Origin: Desulfobacterales bacterium | Lineage (GTDB): Bacteria > Desulfobacterota > Desulfobulbia > Desulfobulbales > BM004 | DNA length: 64,000 nucleotides | Direction: 5' to 3' | NCBI GenBank assembly: GCA_021647905.1 | Contig: JAKITW010000001.1 | Location: 1 to 64,000 of the forward strand | Shown: one piece after another, positions 9,843-18,644 of the stretch | Position numbering within the stretch: the first letter of the stretch is position 1 | How the letters are laid out: the number at the start of each line of letters is the position of its first letter | The notes under the pieces: model-generated | What the model saw: the letters and a program-made list of their open reading frames with translations, nothing else | Database searches by the model: none | Told to the model about the DNA's origin: nothing | Program-made: the position numbers and the translations under genes

Positions 9843-11159
9843 ATGATCTCCCCCGGCCATGATTTTTCGAGTTCCGTTACGACCCGTCTTCATCGGGCCC
9901 CGTGGCTGGTCACCGCCTTGGCGGAGAGCAGTGAGCCGGCGGTGGTCAATGACGGCGCGGTCCTGGTCGCGGGCCGGATTATCAGGGGGGTGGGCCGGTT
10001 TGCCGACCTGGCCAGGGAGTATCCCTTAACTGTAGTGGTCGACCATGAACAGGCCATCCTGGTCCCGGCCCTGATCAACTGTCATGCCCATCTTGAGCTA
10101 TCCTGTCTCGCCGGCCTGGGCCGTTGGCCGGTGCAACCGGGGAGCAGCTTTCCCGACTGGATCCGTGAACTGATCGATCTGCGCCGGCAGACGGCGGCGC
10201 GGTTGGGCGACTCCCTGGCCGCCACCGTTGCCGCTGCCGCCACCCGGGCGCTTGCCGGATTGCGGAAGAGCGGGGTCGGGCTGGTGGTCGATATCGGCAA
10301 CATGCAGGCTGGCAATGAACCAGGGCAGGGCCTGCCGGTGGAGGTCATGTTTCTGCTCGAATTGCTGGGGATCAGCCGGGAAGGGGAACAGGCGGCCCTG
10401 CAACGATTGGCCGGCCGGGATGCCCGGCCGGCCACCGGTGTGCCGGACGCACTGGGACCTGATCTGGCGGTCACCGGACATTCCCCCTATGCAACCGGGC
10501 CGAAGCTGCTTCAAGAGCTTAAGGCCCGGGCCGCGGTCCGGAACGGGCTTTTTTCCCTGCATGTGGCTGAATCCATTGCTGAGGAGGAATTTCTGCGTTC
10601 CGGCACCGGTCCGATGCATGATTTTCTCATTGAGCGGTCCGGCGGGTATGGCTCATTCACCGTACCCGGGGTCGGCGCGGTGGCCTACCTGGATCGACTG
10701 GGGCTCCTGGACCGGGATACCCTCTGCGTACATGCGGTACAGGTAAGCGATGCGGATATCGACATCCTGGCGGCCCGGGGGGCCGGGGTCTGCCTCTGTC
10801 CGGGGAGCAACCGGCAGTTGGCAGTGGGCAAGGCCCCGGTGCCGGCCCTGCTTGACGCCGGGATCCGGCCGGTCCTGGGCACGGACAGCCTGGCCAGCAA
10901 TCCGCGGCTGAACCTCTGGCAGGAAATGCGCCTGCTCCGGCAGGACCATCCCGGGGTGGAGCCGGCGGCAATATTTGCCATGGCCACCAATAACGGGGCC
11001 GCGGCCCTGGGTCTGGCCGGCCAATGGGGTAGATTGGCCCCGGGGCGCACGGCCCGGTTTCTTGCCGTGGCCAATGACCGGGTGACCGCCGTTGATCAGG
11101 TCTGTGATTATCTGACCGCAACCGGGGCGTCGCTTCAATGCACATGGATCGAGGAATAG
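9843..11159 (+). CDS. Amidohydrolase, probable aminodeoxyfutalosine deaminase
   Basis: 438 residues of the metal-dependent amidohydrolase superfamily. CHAHLELS (His 81, 83), HVAES (about 240), CVHAVQ (about 297) and LGTDSLASN (Asp about 347) supply the usual metal and catalytic ligands of the cytosine/adenosine deaminase branch. Several bacteria use an amidohydrolase (MqnX type) to deaminate aminodeoxyfutalosine to futalosine. The location between mqnC and mqnA makes that role likely, but the assignment rests on context. The next gene starts 8 bases after the stop, so translation is probably coupled. Confidence 0.78.
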   Translation: MISPGHDFSSSVTTRLHRAPWLVTALAESSEPAVVNDGAVLVAGRIIRGVGRFADLAREYPLTVVVDHEQAILVPALINCHAHLELSCLAGLGRWPVQPGSSFPDWIRELIDLRRQTAARLGDSLAATVAAAATRALAGLRKSGVGLVVDIGNMQAGNEPGQGLPVEVMFLLELLGISREGEQAALQRLAGRDARPATGVPDALGPDLAVTGHSPYATGPKLLQELKARAAVRNGLFSLHVAESIAEEEFLRSGTGPMHDFLIERSGGYGSFTVPGVGAVAYLDRLGLLDRDTLCVHAVQVSDADIDILAARGAGVCLCPGSNRQLAVGKAPVPALLDAGIRPVLGTDSLASNPRLNLWQEMRLLRQDHPGVEPAAIFAMATNNGAAALGLAGQWGRLAPGRTARFLAVANDRVTAVDQVCDYLTATGASLQCTWIEE

Positions 11160-11167
11160 CAGGAAAT

Positions 11168-12007
11168 ATGGAGCAACAAACCCGGGCCCGGATCGGGATG
11201 GTCAACTTTATCAATACCGCGCCCTTGTACGAGGTGTGGCAGCGGACGGTCCGGCAGCCGGCCTGGCGGGTGATCGAGGCCCCGCCCAGTGTCCTGTGCC
11301 GGATGCTGTATGACAACGAACTTGATATCGGCCTGGTCTCTTCCCATGAATATGGAATCCATGCCGCCCGCTACCGGGTGCTGGCCGATCTCTCAATCAG
11401 TTCCTCGGGCCGGGTGGGCAGTGTTTTTTTGTTTGCCGAGTGCGAGCCGGCCGAGTTGGACGGCCGGTTGGTCCTGTTGAGCAGCCAGTCCCAGACCTCG
11501 GCCAGCCTGGTCAAGATCGTGCTGGAGGAGTTTTACCGGGTGACACCGGTCTATGATACCGGCGACGTGGTGGCCCGTTCCTCCGGCCCAACGATCCCGG
11601 CCGCGGTGCTGGCCATTGGCGACGATGCCCTGCTGTTACGCGATTCAGGCCGGTATCCGGTCCAGCTCGACCTGGGCGAGGTGTGGCGGCAACAGACCGG
11701 GCTGCCATTTGTCTTTGCCCTCTGGGTGGTGCGGGAGGATTTCTGTGACCGCTATCCGGACGAGGTACGCGCGATCCATGGGGAACTGCGCCGCTGTGTG
11801 GCCCAGGGCCGGGAACAACTGGCCGAGATCAGCCGTTTGGTGGCGCCGCGGATTCCCATGGATCCGGAGGATTGCCACAACTACCTGAAAGGGATTGAAT
11901 ACGATCTGGGTCTGCGCAAGCAGGAGGCGCTCAGCCATTATTTCGGGTATCTTATCAAGCGCAACGAGGCTGGCCCCGGGGCATTACCACTGAAGATTTT
12001 TGGCTGA
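11168..12007 (+). CDS. mqnA: Chorismate dehydratase
   Basis: 279 residues from the chosen start. It converts chorismate to 3-(1-carboxyvinyloxy)benzoate, the first committed step of the futalosine pathway. The N-terminus RIGMVNFINTAPLY and the LDIGLVSSHEY and SQSQTSASLVK segments are typical of the MqnA/MqnD periplasmic-binding-protein fold, and MqnA fits better than MqnD. The start at 11168 has AGGA close upstream; a frame-compatible ATG at 11138 lies inside the previous gene and is less likely. Confidence 0.88.
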   Translation: MEQQTRARIGMVNFINTAPLYEVWQRTVRQPAWRVIEAPPSVLCRMLYDNELDIGLVSSHEYGIHAARYRVLADLSISSSGRVGSVFLFAECEPAELDGRLVLLSSQSQTSASLVKIVLEEFYRVTPVYDTGDVVARSSGPTIPAAVLAIGDDALLLRDSGRYPVQLDLGEVWRQQTGLPFVFALWVVREDFCDRYPDEVRAIHGELRRCVAQGREQLAEISRLVAPRIPMDPEDCHNYLKGIEYDLGLRKQEALSHYFGYLIKRNEAGPGALPLKIFG

Positions 12008-12114
12008 GGCAAGGGTTTTTTCATTTGAGAACCCATGACCCGGAACCATGGTTATGAAAGCCGTCCCGCCTGTGCATGAGGTTTAAGGCGGGCAAGTGGA
12101 AAAATATAAAAAAT

Positions 12115-12837
12115 ATGCAGACAGCGGAACAAGCCAAGAAAAAATTCGTGAAACAGAAATTTGCCGCGATCAGCCCGAAGTATGATCTGCTTAATTCGGT
12201 TCTGAGCATGCAGATCGATCGCTACTGGCGCTGGCTGACCACCCGGCAGCTCAAGGAGTTTCCTCACGGGGCGGTACTCGACCTCTGCGCCGGCACCCTG
12301 CCGCTTTCCCTGGAACTCACCCGGCAGGCGCCCGGTCGCCGGGTGCTGGCGGTTGATTTCTGCGAGGAGATGCTGCGGAGCGGCATTAACAGCATGCCCG
12401 CGGCCGCCAGGCGGGACGGCCGGGAACAACGGATCATGCCGGTCTGCGGCGACGGCGAGGAGATCCCCGTTGCCGGCGAAAGCGTCTGGGGAGTGACCGT
12501 GGCCTTTGGCGTTCGCAACCTGGCCCGGGTCCCCCAGGGGCTCAAGGAGATGTGGCGGGTGCTGCGGCCGGGCGGCAAGCTGTTGATTCTCGAATTCTCC
12601 CGGCCCCGCAATCCAGTGGTCAAGCCGGTCTATAACTTTTATCTGAACAATATCCTGCCCCGGGTGGCCGGGCTGGTATCCGGCGACAAGGAGGCCTATG
12701 AGTACCTGGCCAGTTCCATTGCCGAGTTCTACGAGCCCGAGGAATTGCTGGCCATGATGGACCGGGCCGGGTTTAGCGTCACCTATTGCCGGCCCCTGAC
12801 CATGGGGATCGTCACTCTCTACGTGGGGGTCAAATGA
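12115..12837 (+). CDS. menG: Demethylmenaquinone methyltransferase (UbiE/MenG family)
   Basis: About 240 residues. It is a class I SAM methyltransferase that adds the C-2 methyl group in the final step of menaquinone synthesis. Family marks are FAAISPKYDLLNSVLS, the glycine-poor motif I VLDLCAGTLPL, FGVRNL, and EFSRPRNPVVKPVYNFY. The start is uncertain: ATG 12115 (MQTAEQ) gives a normal N-terminus, ATG 12076 would add 13 basic residues, and neither has a strong ribosome binding site. It overlaps ubiX by four bases (ATGA). Confidence 0.85.
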   Translation: MQTAEQAKKKFVKQKFAAISPKYDLLNSVLSMQIDRYWRWLTTRQLKEFPHGAVLDLCAGTLPLSLELTRQAPGRRVLAVDFCEEMLRSGINSMPAAARRDGREQRIMPVCGDGEEIPVAGESVWGVTVAFGVRNLARVPQGLKEMWRVLRPGGKLLILEFSRPRNPVVKPVYNFYLNNILPRVAGLVSGDKEAYEYLASSIAEFYEPEELLAMMDRAGFSVTYCRPLTMGIVTLYVGVK

Positions 12838-13409
12838 GCGGGTTGGAAAAAAAAATAATCCTGGCCATAACCGGTGCCAGCGGCTCCCTGTATGCGCGGG
12901 AGTTTGCCCGGCTGATGCAGGAGGGGCTCGGGGTGGAGGTGCACGGGATCGTCTCCGATGCCGGCCGCAAGGTAATGGACCTGGAGCTTGGCTGCTCCCC
13001 CGAGGATCTGGGCGATGCGGTCACGGCCTGGTATCCGGTTGATAATTTTGCCGCGGCCATGGCCAGCGGCTCCAGCCGGTTCGACGCCATGGTGGTGCTG
13101 CCCTGTTCCATGGGCACCCTGGCGGCCATTGCCAGCGGCATCTCCGCCAATCTGATCCACCGGGCCGCGGACGTGATGCTCAAGGAGCGGCGGCCCCTGC
13201 TGCTGGCGGTTCGGGAGACCCCGTTCAACCGTACCCATATCAGGAACATGCTGGCAGCCCACGAGGCCGGCGCTGTGATCTGCCCGCCCATGCCCGCCTT
13301 TTACCATCACCCGCGGGACCTGACCGAGATGGCCCGTTTCTTTGCCGGCCGGCTCGGGGACCTCCTCGGTCTGGAGGTCCCGCTCAATAACCGCTGGAAA
13401 GGGGCATGA
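12834..13409 (+). CDS. ubiX: UbiX-like flavin prenyltransferase
   Basis: 191 residues from the ATG in the ATGA overlap with menG. UbiX enzymes make prenylated FMN, the cofactor of UbiD-type decarboxylases. The family pattern is visible: AITGASGSLYAREF at the N-terminus, PCSMGTLAAIASG, and RPLLLAVRETPFNRTHIRNM. In futalosine organisms a UbiD-like enzyme (MqnL) decarboxylates dihydroxynaphthoate and needs this cofactor; no ubiD-like gene is in the window. It is followed by a heptamer-repeat tract before the prenyltransferase gene. Confidence 0.9.
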   Translation: MSGLEKKIILAITGASGSLYAREFARLMQEGLGVEVHGIVSDAGRKVMDLELGCSPEDLGDAVTAWYPVDNFAAAMASGSSRFDAMVVLPCSMGTLAAIASGISANLIHRAADVMLKERRPLLLAVRETPFNRTHIRNMLAAHEAGAVICPPMPAFYHHPRDLTEMARFFAGRLGDLLGLEVPLNNRWKGA

Positions 13410-13475
13410 CAGAAGACAGAGGACAGAGGACGGAAGACAGAAGACGGAAGACAGAGGGCAGAGGACAAAAGAATG
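13409..13475 (+). repeat. Heptamer-repeat tract (GACAGAG/GAAGACA type)
   Basis: About nine degenerate seven-base units of the pattern RGAAGAC/AGAGGAC follow the ubiX stop codon directly. They belong to the same family as the tracts at 8515, 15370 and 51542. Only one arm is present here; I see no complementary arm nearby. Confidence 0.75.
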
Positions 13476-13521
13476 AGTGCTGAATTCAAAAAATATCCCT
13501 TTCACCGGAACCCGGTTACCG

Positions 13522-14373
13522 ATGTTGCGTAAGATTGCCATCCTGTTGGAAATGATCAAGTTCGAACACACGGTGTTCGCCATGCCCTTTGCCCTGATGG
13601 GCGCCTTTCTCGCGGCCGGCGGGGTGCCCTCTGGTGCGGTCTTCGGCTGGGTGGTGCTGGCAATGATCGGGGCCCGGACCGCGGCCATGGGCTTCAACCG
13701 GATCGTTGACCGGGACATCGATAAAAAGAATCCCCGCACCGCGGACCGGGCCCTGCCCGCGGCAACGGTCTCGCCAGGGGAATCCTGGGCCATGGTCATC
13801 CTGGCCGGGGCCTTGTTTTTCCTTGCCTGTTACAACCTCAACCGGCTGACCCTGATCATCGCGCCCTTTGCCCTGGGGCTGACCTTTTTCTATTCCCTGA
13901 CCAAGCGGTTTACCTGGCTCTGTCATCTGGTCCTGGGCCTGGCCCTGGCCTTTGCCCCCCTGGGCGGCTGGGTGGCGGTCAAGGGCAGCCTGGTTGGTTA
14001 TCCCTTTGTGCTTTCAGCCGGGGTGGTCTTCTGGGTTGCCGGGTTTGACGCGGTCTATGCCTGTCTTGACGCTGACTTCGACCGGACCGCCGGGCTTTTT
14101 TCACTACCGGCCCGTTTCGGGCGCCGGGCCGCCTTTCGGCTGGCGGTGCTGGCCCATGTCCTGGCCTTTGCCCTGTTCATTGCCACCGGGGTCCTGACCG
14201 GCCTGAATTTTTACTACTACATCGGTATTCTCTTTACCGGCACGGCGCTTTTCTACCAGCATATGGTGGTCAACCCCAGGGACCTGTCCCGGATCCAACT
14301 CTCCTTTTTCACCTTGAACGGACTGATCAGCCTTACCCTGTTCGTGGCCACCTGGCTGGCCCTGGTCATCTGA
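13522..14373 (+). CDS. mqnP: UbiA-family prenyltransferase, probable menaquinone enzyme MqnP
   Basis: 283 residues from ATG 13522. This integral membrane enzyme attaches a polyprenyl chain to the naphthoate or hydroxybenzoate-like ring. The two aspartate-rich motifs of the family are present: NRIVDRDID (about residues 55-63) and DAVYACLDADFD. About eight hydrophobic helices follow. The pathway context favours MqnP over UbiA of ubiquinone synthesis. An upstream in-frame GTG at 13477 would add 15 residues encoded partly by the repeat tract, so I prefer 13522, although it lacks a clear ribosome binding site. Confidence 0.82.
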   Translation: MLRKIAILLEMIKFEHTVFAMPFALMGAFLAAGGVPSGAVFGWVVLAMIGARTAAMGFNRIVDRDIDKKNPRTADRALPAATVSPGESWAMVILAGALFFLACYNLNRLTLIIAPFALGLTFFYSLTKRFTWLCHLVLGLALAFAPLGGWVAVKGSLVGYPFVLSAGVVFWVAGFDAVYACLDADFDRTAGLFSLPARFGRRAAFRLAVLAHVLAFALFIATGVLTGLNFYYYIGILFTGTALFYQHMVVNPRDLSRIQLSFFTLNGLISLTLFVATWLALVI

Positions 14374-14387
14374 GTTCCGCCGGTATT

Positions 14388-15431
14388 ATGACCATGGACC
14401 TGAACCAGGAGAAAGTCGGCAAAAAGAAAAAGAACTGGTTGCCCCAGGTGCTGCGCTTTGTGGTCAGCTTCGGCGCCATCGGCCTGGTTTTTTATCTGTT
14501 CCGGGCACAGCTGCCGGCAGTGTTCAACCATCTCGCTACCGTGGAGCCGCGGTTTTTCTGCATGGCCGTGGCGACCTATCTGGGCGGCCTTGTCTCCACC
14601 GCGTTTCGCCTCCAACTGGTGTTCAAGGCCCAGGACACCCGGATATCCCTGGGCAATGCCTATTATGTGAACATCATTGCCCTGTTTTTCAATAATGTGC
14701 TTCCCTCCTCCCTGGGCGGCGAGATGGTCAAGGCCTATTATCTCTATCGCAACACCAATCGCAGCCTGGTCGCCTTCAGCGCGGTCCTGGTCGACCGGCT
14801 GTTCGGCCTGGCCACCCTGGCGTTGATCGGCGCGGCCGCGGTGCTGTTCTTTGACAGAAGCCTGGTGCCGCCCCGGATTCTGGGCAGCCTGGGGGTGATC
14901 ATCGTTGTTACCTGTGTGGCCGCGTTCATCCTTTTCAACCAGCGGATGGCCCGGGTGTTAAGCACTGCCCGGGTCCCCCTGGTCCCGCTCTTTATCCTGG
15001 AGAAACTTCGCCAGATCTATCTGGCCATGCACCATTACCGGGGCCGACGGGAGATCGTGGCCAGCTGTTTCCTGCTTACCATCATCGGCCAGGTCTCATA
15101 CGTGGCGACAACCTATCTCCTGGCCCGTGGCCTGGGACTTGACATTCCGTTTTCCTTGTTTTTTTTCCTGGTCCCCATTCTCCTGATGATCACCGTGGCC
15201 CCGTCGGTGAACGGGATCGGGGTCCGGGAGGCGACCTTTCTCTTTCTGCTTGCCAACTATACCACCCCGGACAAGGCCCTGGCCCTGTCGCTGCTCACCA
15301 CCTTTTTTCTGATCTTTGTCGGCCTGGGCGGCGGGGTGGTATATGCCTTTAAGGGCGGGCTGAGGGGGACGGATGACAGAAGACGGATGACAGAGGACAG
15401 GGGACAGAGGACAGAGGACGGTGGGCGGTGA
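14388..15431 (+). CDS. Flippase-like integral membrane protein (UPF0104 / LPG synthase TM domain family)
   Basis: 347 residues with about eight hydrophobic segments. NNVLPSSLGGEMVKAYYLYR and the APSVNGIGVREATF region near residue 280 match the lysylphosphatidylglycerol synthase TM region / AglD-like family. Members include lipid flippase-like proteins of unknown substrate. It may be the last gene of the menaquinone cluster, 14 bases behind mqnP, though no link to quinones is known. An alternative start is ATG 14394. The last 20 or so residues (from GTDDRR) are encoded by a heptamer-repeat tract and are probably a recent, functionless tail. Confidence 0.8.
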   Translation: MTMDLNQEKVGKKKKNWLPQVLRFVVSFGAIGLVFYLFRAQLPAVFNHLATVEPRFFCMAVATYLGGLVSTAFRLQLVFKAQDTRISLGNAYYVNIIALFFNNVLPSSLGGEMVKAYYLYRNTNRSLVAFSAVLVDRLFGLATLALIGAAAVLFFDRSLVPPRILGSLGVIIVVTCVAAFILFNQRMARVLSTARVPLVPLFILEKLRQIYLAMHHYRGRREIVASCFLLTIIGQVSYVATTYLLARGLGLDIPFSLFFFLVPILLMITVAPSVNGIGVREATFLFLLANYTTPDKALALSLLTTFFLIFVGLGGGVVYAFKGGLRGTDDRRRMTEDRGQRTEDGGR

Positions 15432-15522
15432 AAAAAGTTAATAGTTATCAGTTAAATGGTAACGGCGTGTTAAAATCTCTCACCAATAACCATTAACCAT
15501 TAACCAATAACTATTAACTATT
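15370..15522 (+). repeat. Heptamer-repeat hairpin locus overlapping a gene end
   Basis: GACAGAG-type heptamers (about 15370-15422) lie inside the 3' end of the flippase-like gene. Beyond them GTTAATAGTTATCAGTTAAATGG (15437 on) pairs with a run of ACCATTA/ACCAATA/ACTATTA heptamers at 15482-15518, forming a long imperfect hairpin. The core GTTAATAGTTAT...GGTAAC recurs at 8616 and 17594. Confidence 0.8.
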
Positions 15523-15526
15523 CCCC

Positions 15527-15928
15527 TCACCCTGTCTTTACCTTGATCTTGCGCGGTTGGGCCGGTTCCACCTTGGGCAGGGTGATGAACAGGATGCCGT
15601 CAACAATGGTTGCCTCGACCTTTTCCTGGTCAATGGACTCGGAAAGGGTGAACCGGCGGATGTACCGGCCGAAGTCGAACTCGTTCAACAGCACCGTCTC
15701 CCGGCTGGTGTCCGGTTTCAAGGCCGTGCCGCTGATCGCCAGTACCCCGTCTTCCAGGTGGATCTCCAGGCCTTCCTTGTCCACTCCGGGCATTTCCGCC
15801 ACCACGGTGACCGCGCGGCTGTCCTCGTAGATATCCACCGGCGGGATGAATTGTTTTGCCGGCTTGGTCGGCTCGCTGTTCCGCTGCAGTTCCTGTTTGG
15901 GCTGTCCCTTGATATCCTTGGTTTTCAT
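15527..15928 (-). CDS. Hsp20 / alpha-crystallin small heat-shock protein (downstream copy)
   Basis: 133 residues. A disordered N-terminal arm (about 1-30) is followed by an alpha-crystallin domain with VAEMPGVDKEGLEIHLEDGVLAI and the conserved C-terminal segment GILFITLPK. Such proteins are ATP-independent holdases that bind unfolding proteins. AGGAGGCGGAGAG precedes the ATG. It lies 35 bases downstream of a second hsp20 on the same strand and is probably co-transcribed with it; the two proteins differ widely, so they are not a recent duplication. Confidence 0.92.
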   Translation of the reverse strand: MKTKDIKGQPKQELQRNSEPTKPAKQFIPPVDIYEDSRAVTVVAEMPGVDKEGLEIHLEDGVLAISGTALKPDTSRETVLLNEFDFGRYIRRFTLSESIDQEKVEATIVDGILFITLPKVEPAQPRKIKVKTG

Positions 15929-15963
15929 CTCTCCGCCTCCTGAAGGGGATCATTGGAAATCGA

Positions 15964-16416
15964 TCAACTGCTCGTTACCGCGATCCGGCGCGGCATGGCC
16001 TCCACGGCCTTGGGCAGGGTAATGGTCAGGATGCCGTTCCGGGCGGCGGCAGTCACCTTTTCGGCATTGATCCGGGTCGGCAGGGTCACTGCCCGGTTGA
16101 ACCGGCCGTAGCCGATTTCCTGCCGATGATAGGAGATAGTCTCCGGGGTGACCGGCTCGTTACGTTCACCGGTGATGGTCAGGGTGTCGCCCTCCACAAA
16201 GATCGATATTGCCTCGGCCGGGGTGCCGGGGATCTCGGCCCGAACGTAGATGGTGGTCGGGTCCTCGGAGATGTTCAGGGCCGGATATACCGAGGCGCCC
16301 GTTGTGGTGTCGCCGAAAAAGCGGGGCCAGATCATTTCCATTTCCCGGCGCATTTTCTCCATCTCCGCCCATGGATTCCGCGGTGCCTGCCGCTCGTTGA
16401 ATCTGATCAGGGTCAT
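15964..16416 (-). CDS. Hsp20 / alpha-crystallin small heat-shock protein (upstream copy)
   Basis: 150 residues. The alpha-crystallin domain spans about residues 45-148, with VRAEIPGTPAEAISIFVEGDTLTI and GILTITLPKA near the C-terminus. The N-terminal arm MTLIRFNERQAPRNPWAEME is typical of proteobacterial HspA/IbpA relatives. GGGAGGCGACACC precedes the start. It is the first gene of the two-gene heat-shock operon. I see no CIRCE element upstream; a TTGACT with a TATTTT 16 bases on may be the promoter. Confidence 0.92.
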   Translation of the reverse strand: MTLIRFNERQAPRNPWAEMEKMRREMEMIWPRFFGDTTTGASVYPALNISEDPTTIYVRAEIPGTPAEAISIFVEGDTLTITGERNEPVTPETISYHRQEIGYGRFNRAVTLPTRINAEKVTAAARNGILTITLPKAVEAMPRRIAVTSS

Positions 16417-16568
16417 GGTGTCGCCTCCCTTGATACTAATGATAATTATTTGATTTCACATTCTAAATGGGTGTTTAATAAAAAATAAGGATAATTTTTT
16501 TGAAGTCAAGAAGGGGTTGAAAAATGGCGGTCATTTTTTTCTTTTGGGCTATCATCCCGGGACGAAAT

Positions 16569-16643
16569 TGTCGGTCTCGAAAAACGTTCGACGGACGTGT
16601 ATCACGTTGTAACATATTGATTTCACACAATGGCATTTGAAAC
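16569..16643 (+). repeat. Dispersed repeat family 1, copy a (truncated)
   Basis: It matches the left two thirds of the family: TGTCGGTCTCG, then GACGGACGTGT, CACGTTGTAA, and TGGCATTTGAA. The right end found in other copies (CGGGTTGTTACGGGTTCATC) is missing. The left-arm CAACAACCCG has decayed to AAAAACGTTCG, so this copy no longer forms the hairpin. Confidence 0.75.
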
Positions 16644-16708
16644 AGTAGAACTTTTTACAAGTCCATTAAAATTGTGTATATTGCCGGCCCAGGAAACAAC
16701 GTATTTTT

Positions 16709-16786
16709 GTAACCGTTCAGCAGCACCGCACAGAGTTTGCGCTTACGTCCCGCTTACACAAATCCACGGTACTGCTGAACGGTTAC
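16709..16786 (-). repeat. Dispersed repeat family 2, copy A (short form, reverse orientation)
   Basis: The ends are a near-perfect 20-base inverted repeat (GTAACCGTTCAGCAGCACCG against CGGTACTGCTGAACGGTTAC, 19 of 20). Read on the minus strand, the inside (TGTAAGC, GTAAGCGCAAACTC, GGTGCTGCTGAA) lines up with parts of copy C at 51637. It lacks the central GTGAGCCGGCC block. It ends 17 bases before the putative adk -10 region. Confidence 0.85.
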
Positions 16787-16832
16787 GTGTCTTTTTATAC
16801 CCTATAAAATATGTATCCACAGGAGGTTAATG

Positions 16833-17480
16833 ATGAAGTTGATACTTTTGGGCGCCCCGGGCGCCGGCAAGGGAACCGTGGCCAAGCTGCTTACCGCCAT
16901 TGACGGTTCGGTGCAGATTTCCACCGGCGATATTCTCCGCTCCGCGGTCCAGGCCGGCTCCGAACTGGGCAGGGAGGCCGAGGGCTATATGAAACGCGGT
17001 GATCTGGTGCCGGATTCGTTGATCATGGGAATCATGGAGAAACGGCTGCAGGAGCCGGACTGCGCCAGCGGCTTTCTGCTGGACGGATTCCCCCGTACCG
17101 TGCCCCAGGCCGAGGCCCTGCGGGAACTGCTTGCCAAACTCGACATCAGCTTGGACATGGTTGTGAATATCGACGTGCCCCGGGAGGTGATCCTTGATCG
17201 GCTCTGTACCCGGCGGACCTGCGCCAACTCCGACTGCCAGGCGATCTACAACATCAAGAGCAACCCGCCGCAACAGGAGGGGATCTGTGACAAATGCTCC
17301 AGCCCGGTGATTCAGCGTGACGACGAGACCGAGGAGGCGATCAGCCACCGGCTTGAGACCTATAATGAAAAGACCGCCCCGCTGGTCGGTTTTTACGAGA
17401 AGGAGGGGCTGCTCAAGAGCGTGATCGGCTCTTCCAGCGACGTGGTGGTCAGCGAGATCAAGGGCCAGCTCGGATTGTAG
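16833..17480 (+). CDS. adk: Adenylate kinase (zinc-lid type)
   Basis: 215 residues. It interconverts ATP, ADP and AMP in the cytoplasm. The Walker A loop GAPGAGKGT lies at residues 7-15, STGDILR follows, and LLDGFPRT is the AMP-site signature. The LID carries cysteines (CTRRTCANSDC and CDKC), as in zinc-binding or cysteine-containing lids. Two ATGs are adjacent; AGGAGG at 16821-16826 is 6 bases from the second (16833), so I choose that one over 16830. The gene stands alone, flanked by repeats on both sides. Confidence 0.95.
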   Translation: MKLILLGAPGAGKGTVAKLLTAIDGSVQISTGDILRSAVQAGSELGREAEGYMKRGDLVPDSLIMGIMEKRLQEPDCASGFLLDGFPRTVPQAEALRELLAKLDISLDMVVNIDVPREVILDRLCTRRTCANSDCQAIYNIKSNPPQQEGICDKCSSPVIQRDDETEEAISHRLETYNEKTAPLVGFYEKEGLLKSVIGSSSDVVVSEIKGQLGL

Positions 17481-17489
17481 CCTCTCAGG

Positions 17490-17688
17490 AGACAGGGAAC
17501 GGAAGACCCGCCTTCGCCATCCTCCTTCGCCTGAAGGCTGCGGCGGACAAGAGGCTACGGCGTGGCAAGCAGATGACAGATGATGGTGGAAAAAGTTAAT
17601 AGTTATTTGTTAATGGTAACAACATGTTATAATCTTTCTCAGCACTCAGCACTCAGCACTCAGCATTCAGCACTCAGCATTCAGCACC
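17490..17688 (+). repeat. Heptamer-repeat hairpin locus between adk and purC
   Basis: The right part (17570-17688) nearly repeats 8594-8707: AGATGATGGTGGAAAAAGTT, GTTATTTGTTAATGGTAAC, ACATGTTATAATC, then seven CAGCACT-type units, two of them changed to CAGCATT. The left part (about 17502-17565) is a mixed palindrome of CCTTCGCC / GGCTGCGGCGG units, related to the one at 51571-51602. Confidence 0.8.
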
Positions 17689-17728
17689 CTGTATGCACCA
17701 TGACAACTCAGTAAAAAAGGAATAAACA

Positions 17729-18613
17729 ATGAGCGCAGCACCGTTACTGACCACCGATTTCAAGGAGTTGACCCTTATCCATCGCGGCAAGGTCCGGGAT
17801 CTCTATGAGGTGGAAGGGCAGTTGTTGATGGTTGCCACCGACCGGATATCCGCCTTTGACGTGGTGATGGCGGACCCGATCCCCAACAAGGGCGAGGTAT
17901 TGACCAAACTGTCCCTTTTCTGGTTTGATTTTCTGCGGGACATCATGGCCAACCACCTGATCACCGCGGACGTGGATGACTATCCGGCAATCTGCCGGCC
18001 ATATGTTGACGAGCTGCGGGGCCGCAGCATGCTGGTGAAAAAGGCCAGGCCGTTGCCAGTGGAGTGCATTGTCCGCGGTTATCTCTCCGGTTCCTTCTGG
18101 AAGGATTATCAGAAGAGCAACGTGGTCTGCGGCTTTGAGCTGCCCCTGGGCCTGCAGGAGTCGGCCAAGTTGCCGGAGCCGTTATTTACCCCTTCCACCA
18201 AGGCCGAGCAGGGGCTCCATGACGAGAATATCTCCATGGCGGCCATGGAGAAACTGCTGGGCAAGGAGCAGACCGGCAAGATTGCCGATCTCTGCCTCCG
18301 GCTCTACCGGAAGGCGGCTGACTATGCCCTGGGAAAGGGGATCATCATTGCCGATACCAAGTTTGAACTGGGCTGGTACGATGGTGAACTGATCCTGATC
18401 GACGAGGTGCTGACCCCGGATTCCTCCCGGTTCTGGCCCCTTGACCAGTACCGGGTCAACAGTGGTCAGCCCAGCTTTGACAAGCAGTTCCTGAGGGATT
18501 ATCTCCTGACCCTTGACTGGCCCAAACAGCCGCCACCGCCGCCGCTGCCAGCCGAGATCCTTGAAAAAACCGAGGCCCGCTATGCCGAGGCCGTGACCCG
18601 GCTCACCACCTAA
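17729..18613 (+). CDS. purC: Phosphoribosylaminoimidazole-succinocarboxamide synthase
   Basis: 294 residues, full length for the longer bacterial form. It joins aspartate to CAIR with ATP in purine synthesis. Signatures are [40 protein letters not shown] and [15 protein letters not shown]. The C-terminus has a short proline stretch (QPPPPPLP) and a family-typical [10 protein letters not shown] helix. A heptamer-repeat region lies in front and another short tract (about 18645-18677) lies between it and the convergent recC. Confidence 0.95.
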   Translation: MSAAPLLTTDFKELTLIHRGKVRDLYEVEGQLLMVATDRISAFDVVMADPIPNKGEVLTKLSLFWFDFLRDIMANHLITADVDDYPAICRPYVDELRGRSMLVKKARPLPVECIVRGYLSGSFWKDYQKSNVVCGFELPLGLQESAKLPEPLFTPSTKAEQGLHDENISMAAMEKLLGKEQTGKIADLCLRLYRKAADYALGKGIIIADTKFELGWYDGELILIDEVLTPDSSRFWPLDQYRVNSGQPSFDKQFLRDYLLTLDWPKQPPPPPLPAEILEKTEARYAEAVTRLTT

Positions 18614-18644
18614 ACGTCCGGCAGCGCCTCTAACCGGGTATGGA

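Larger units (their letters stand above)
16417..16832. other. Divergent intergenic region between hsp20 and adk
   Basis: 416 bases, AT-rich next to hsp20. It holds a possible minus-strand hsp20 promoter (TTGACT at about 16499-16504 on the complement), a truncated family 1 repeat (16569-16643), a family 2 hairpin element (16709-16786) and a TATAAA-like -10 sequence at 16803 before adk. No open frame here looks coding. Confidence 0.5.

Noticed and set aside
16709-16786. Family 2 hairpins as integron attC sites
   Set aside because: The ends read GTAAC/GTTAC and do not fit the RYYYAAC / GTTRRRY core sites; there is no integrase and no cassette arrangement.
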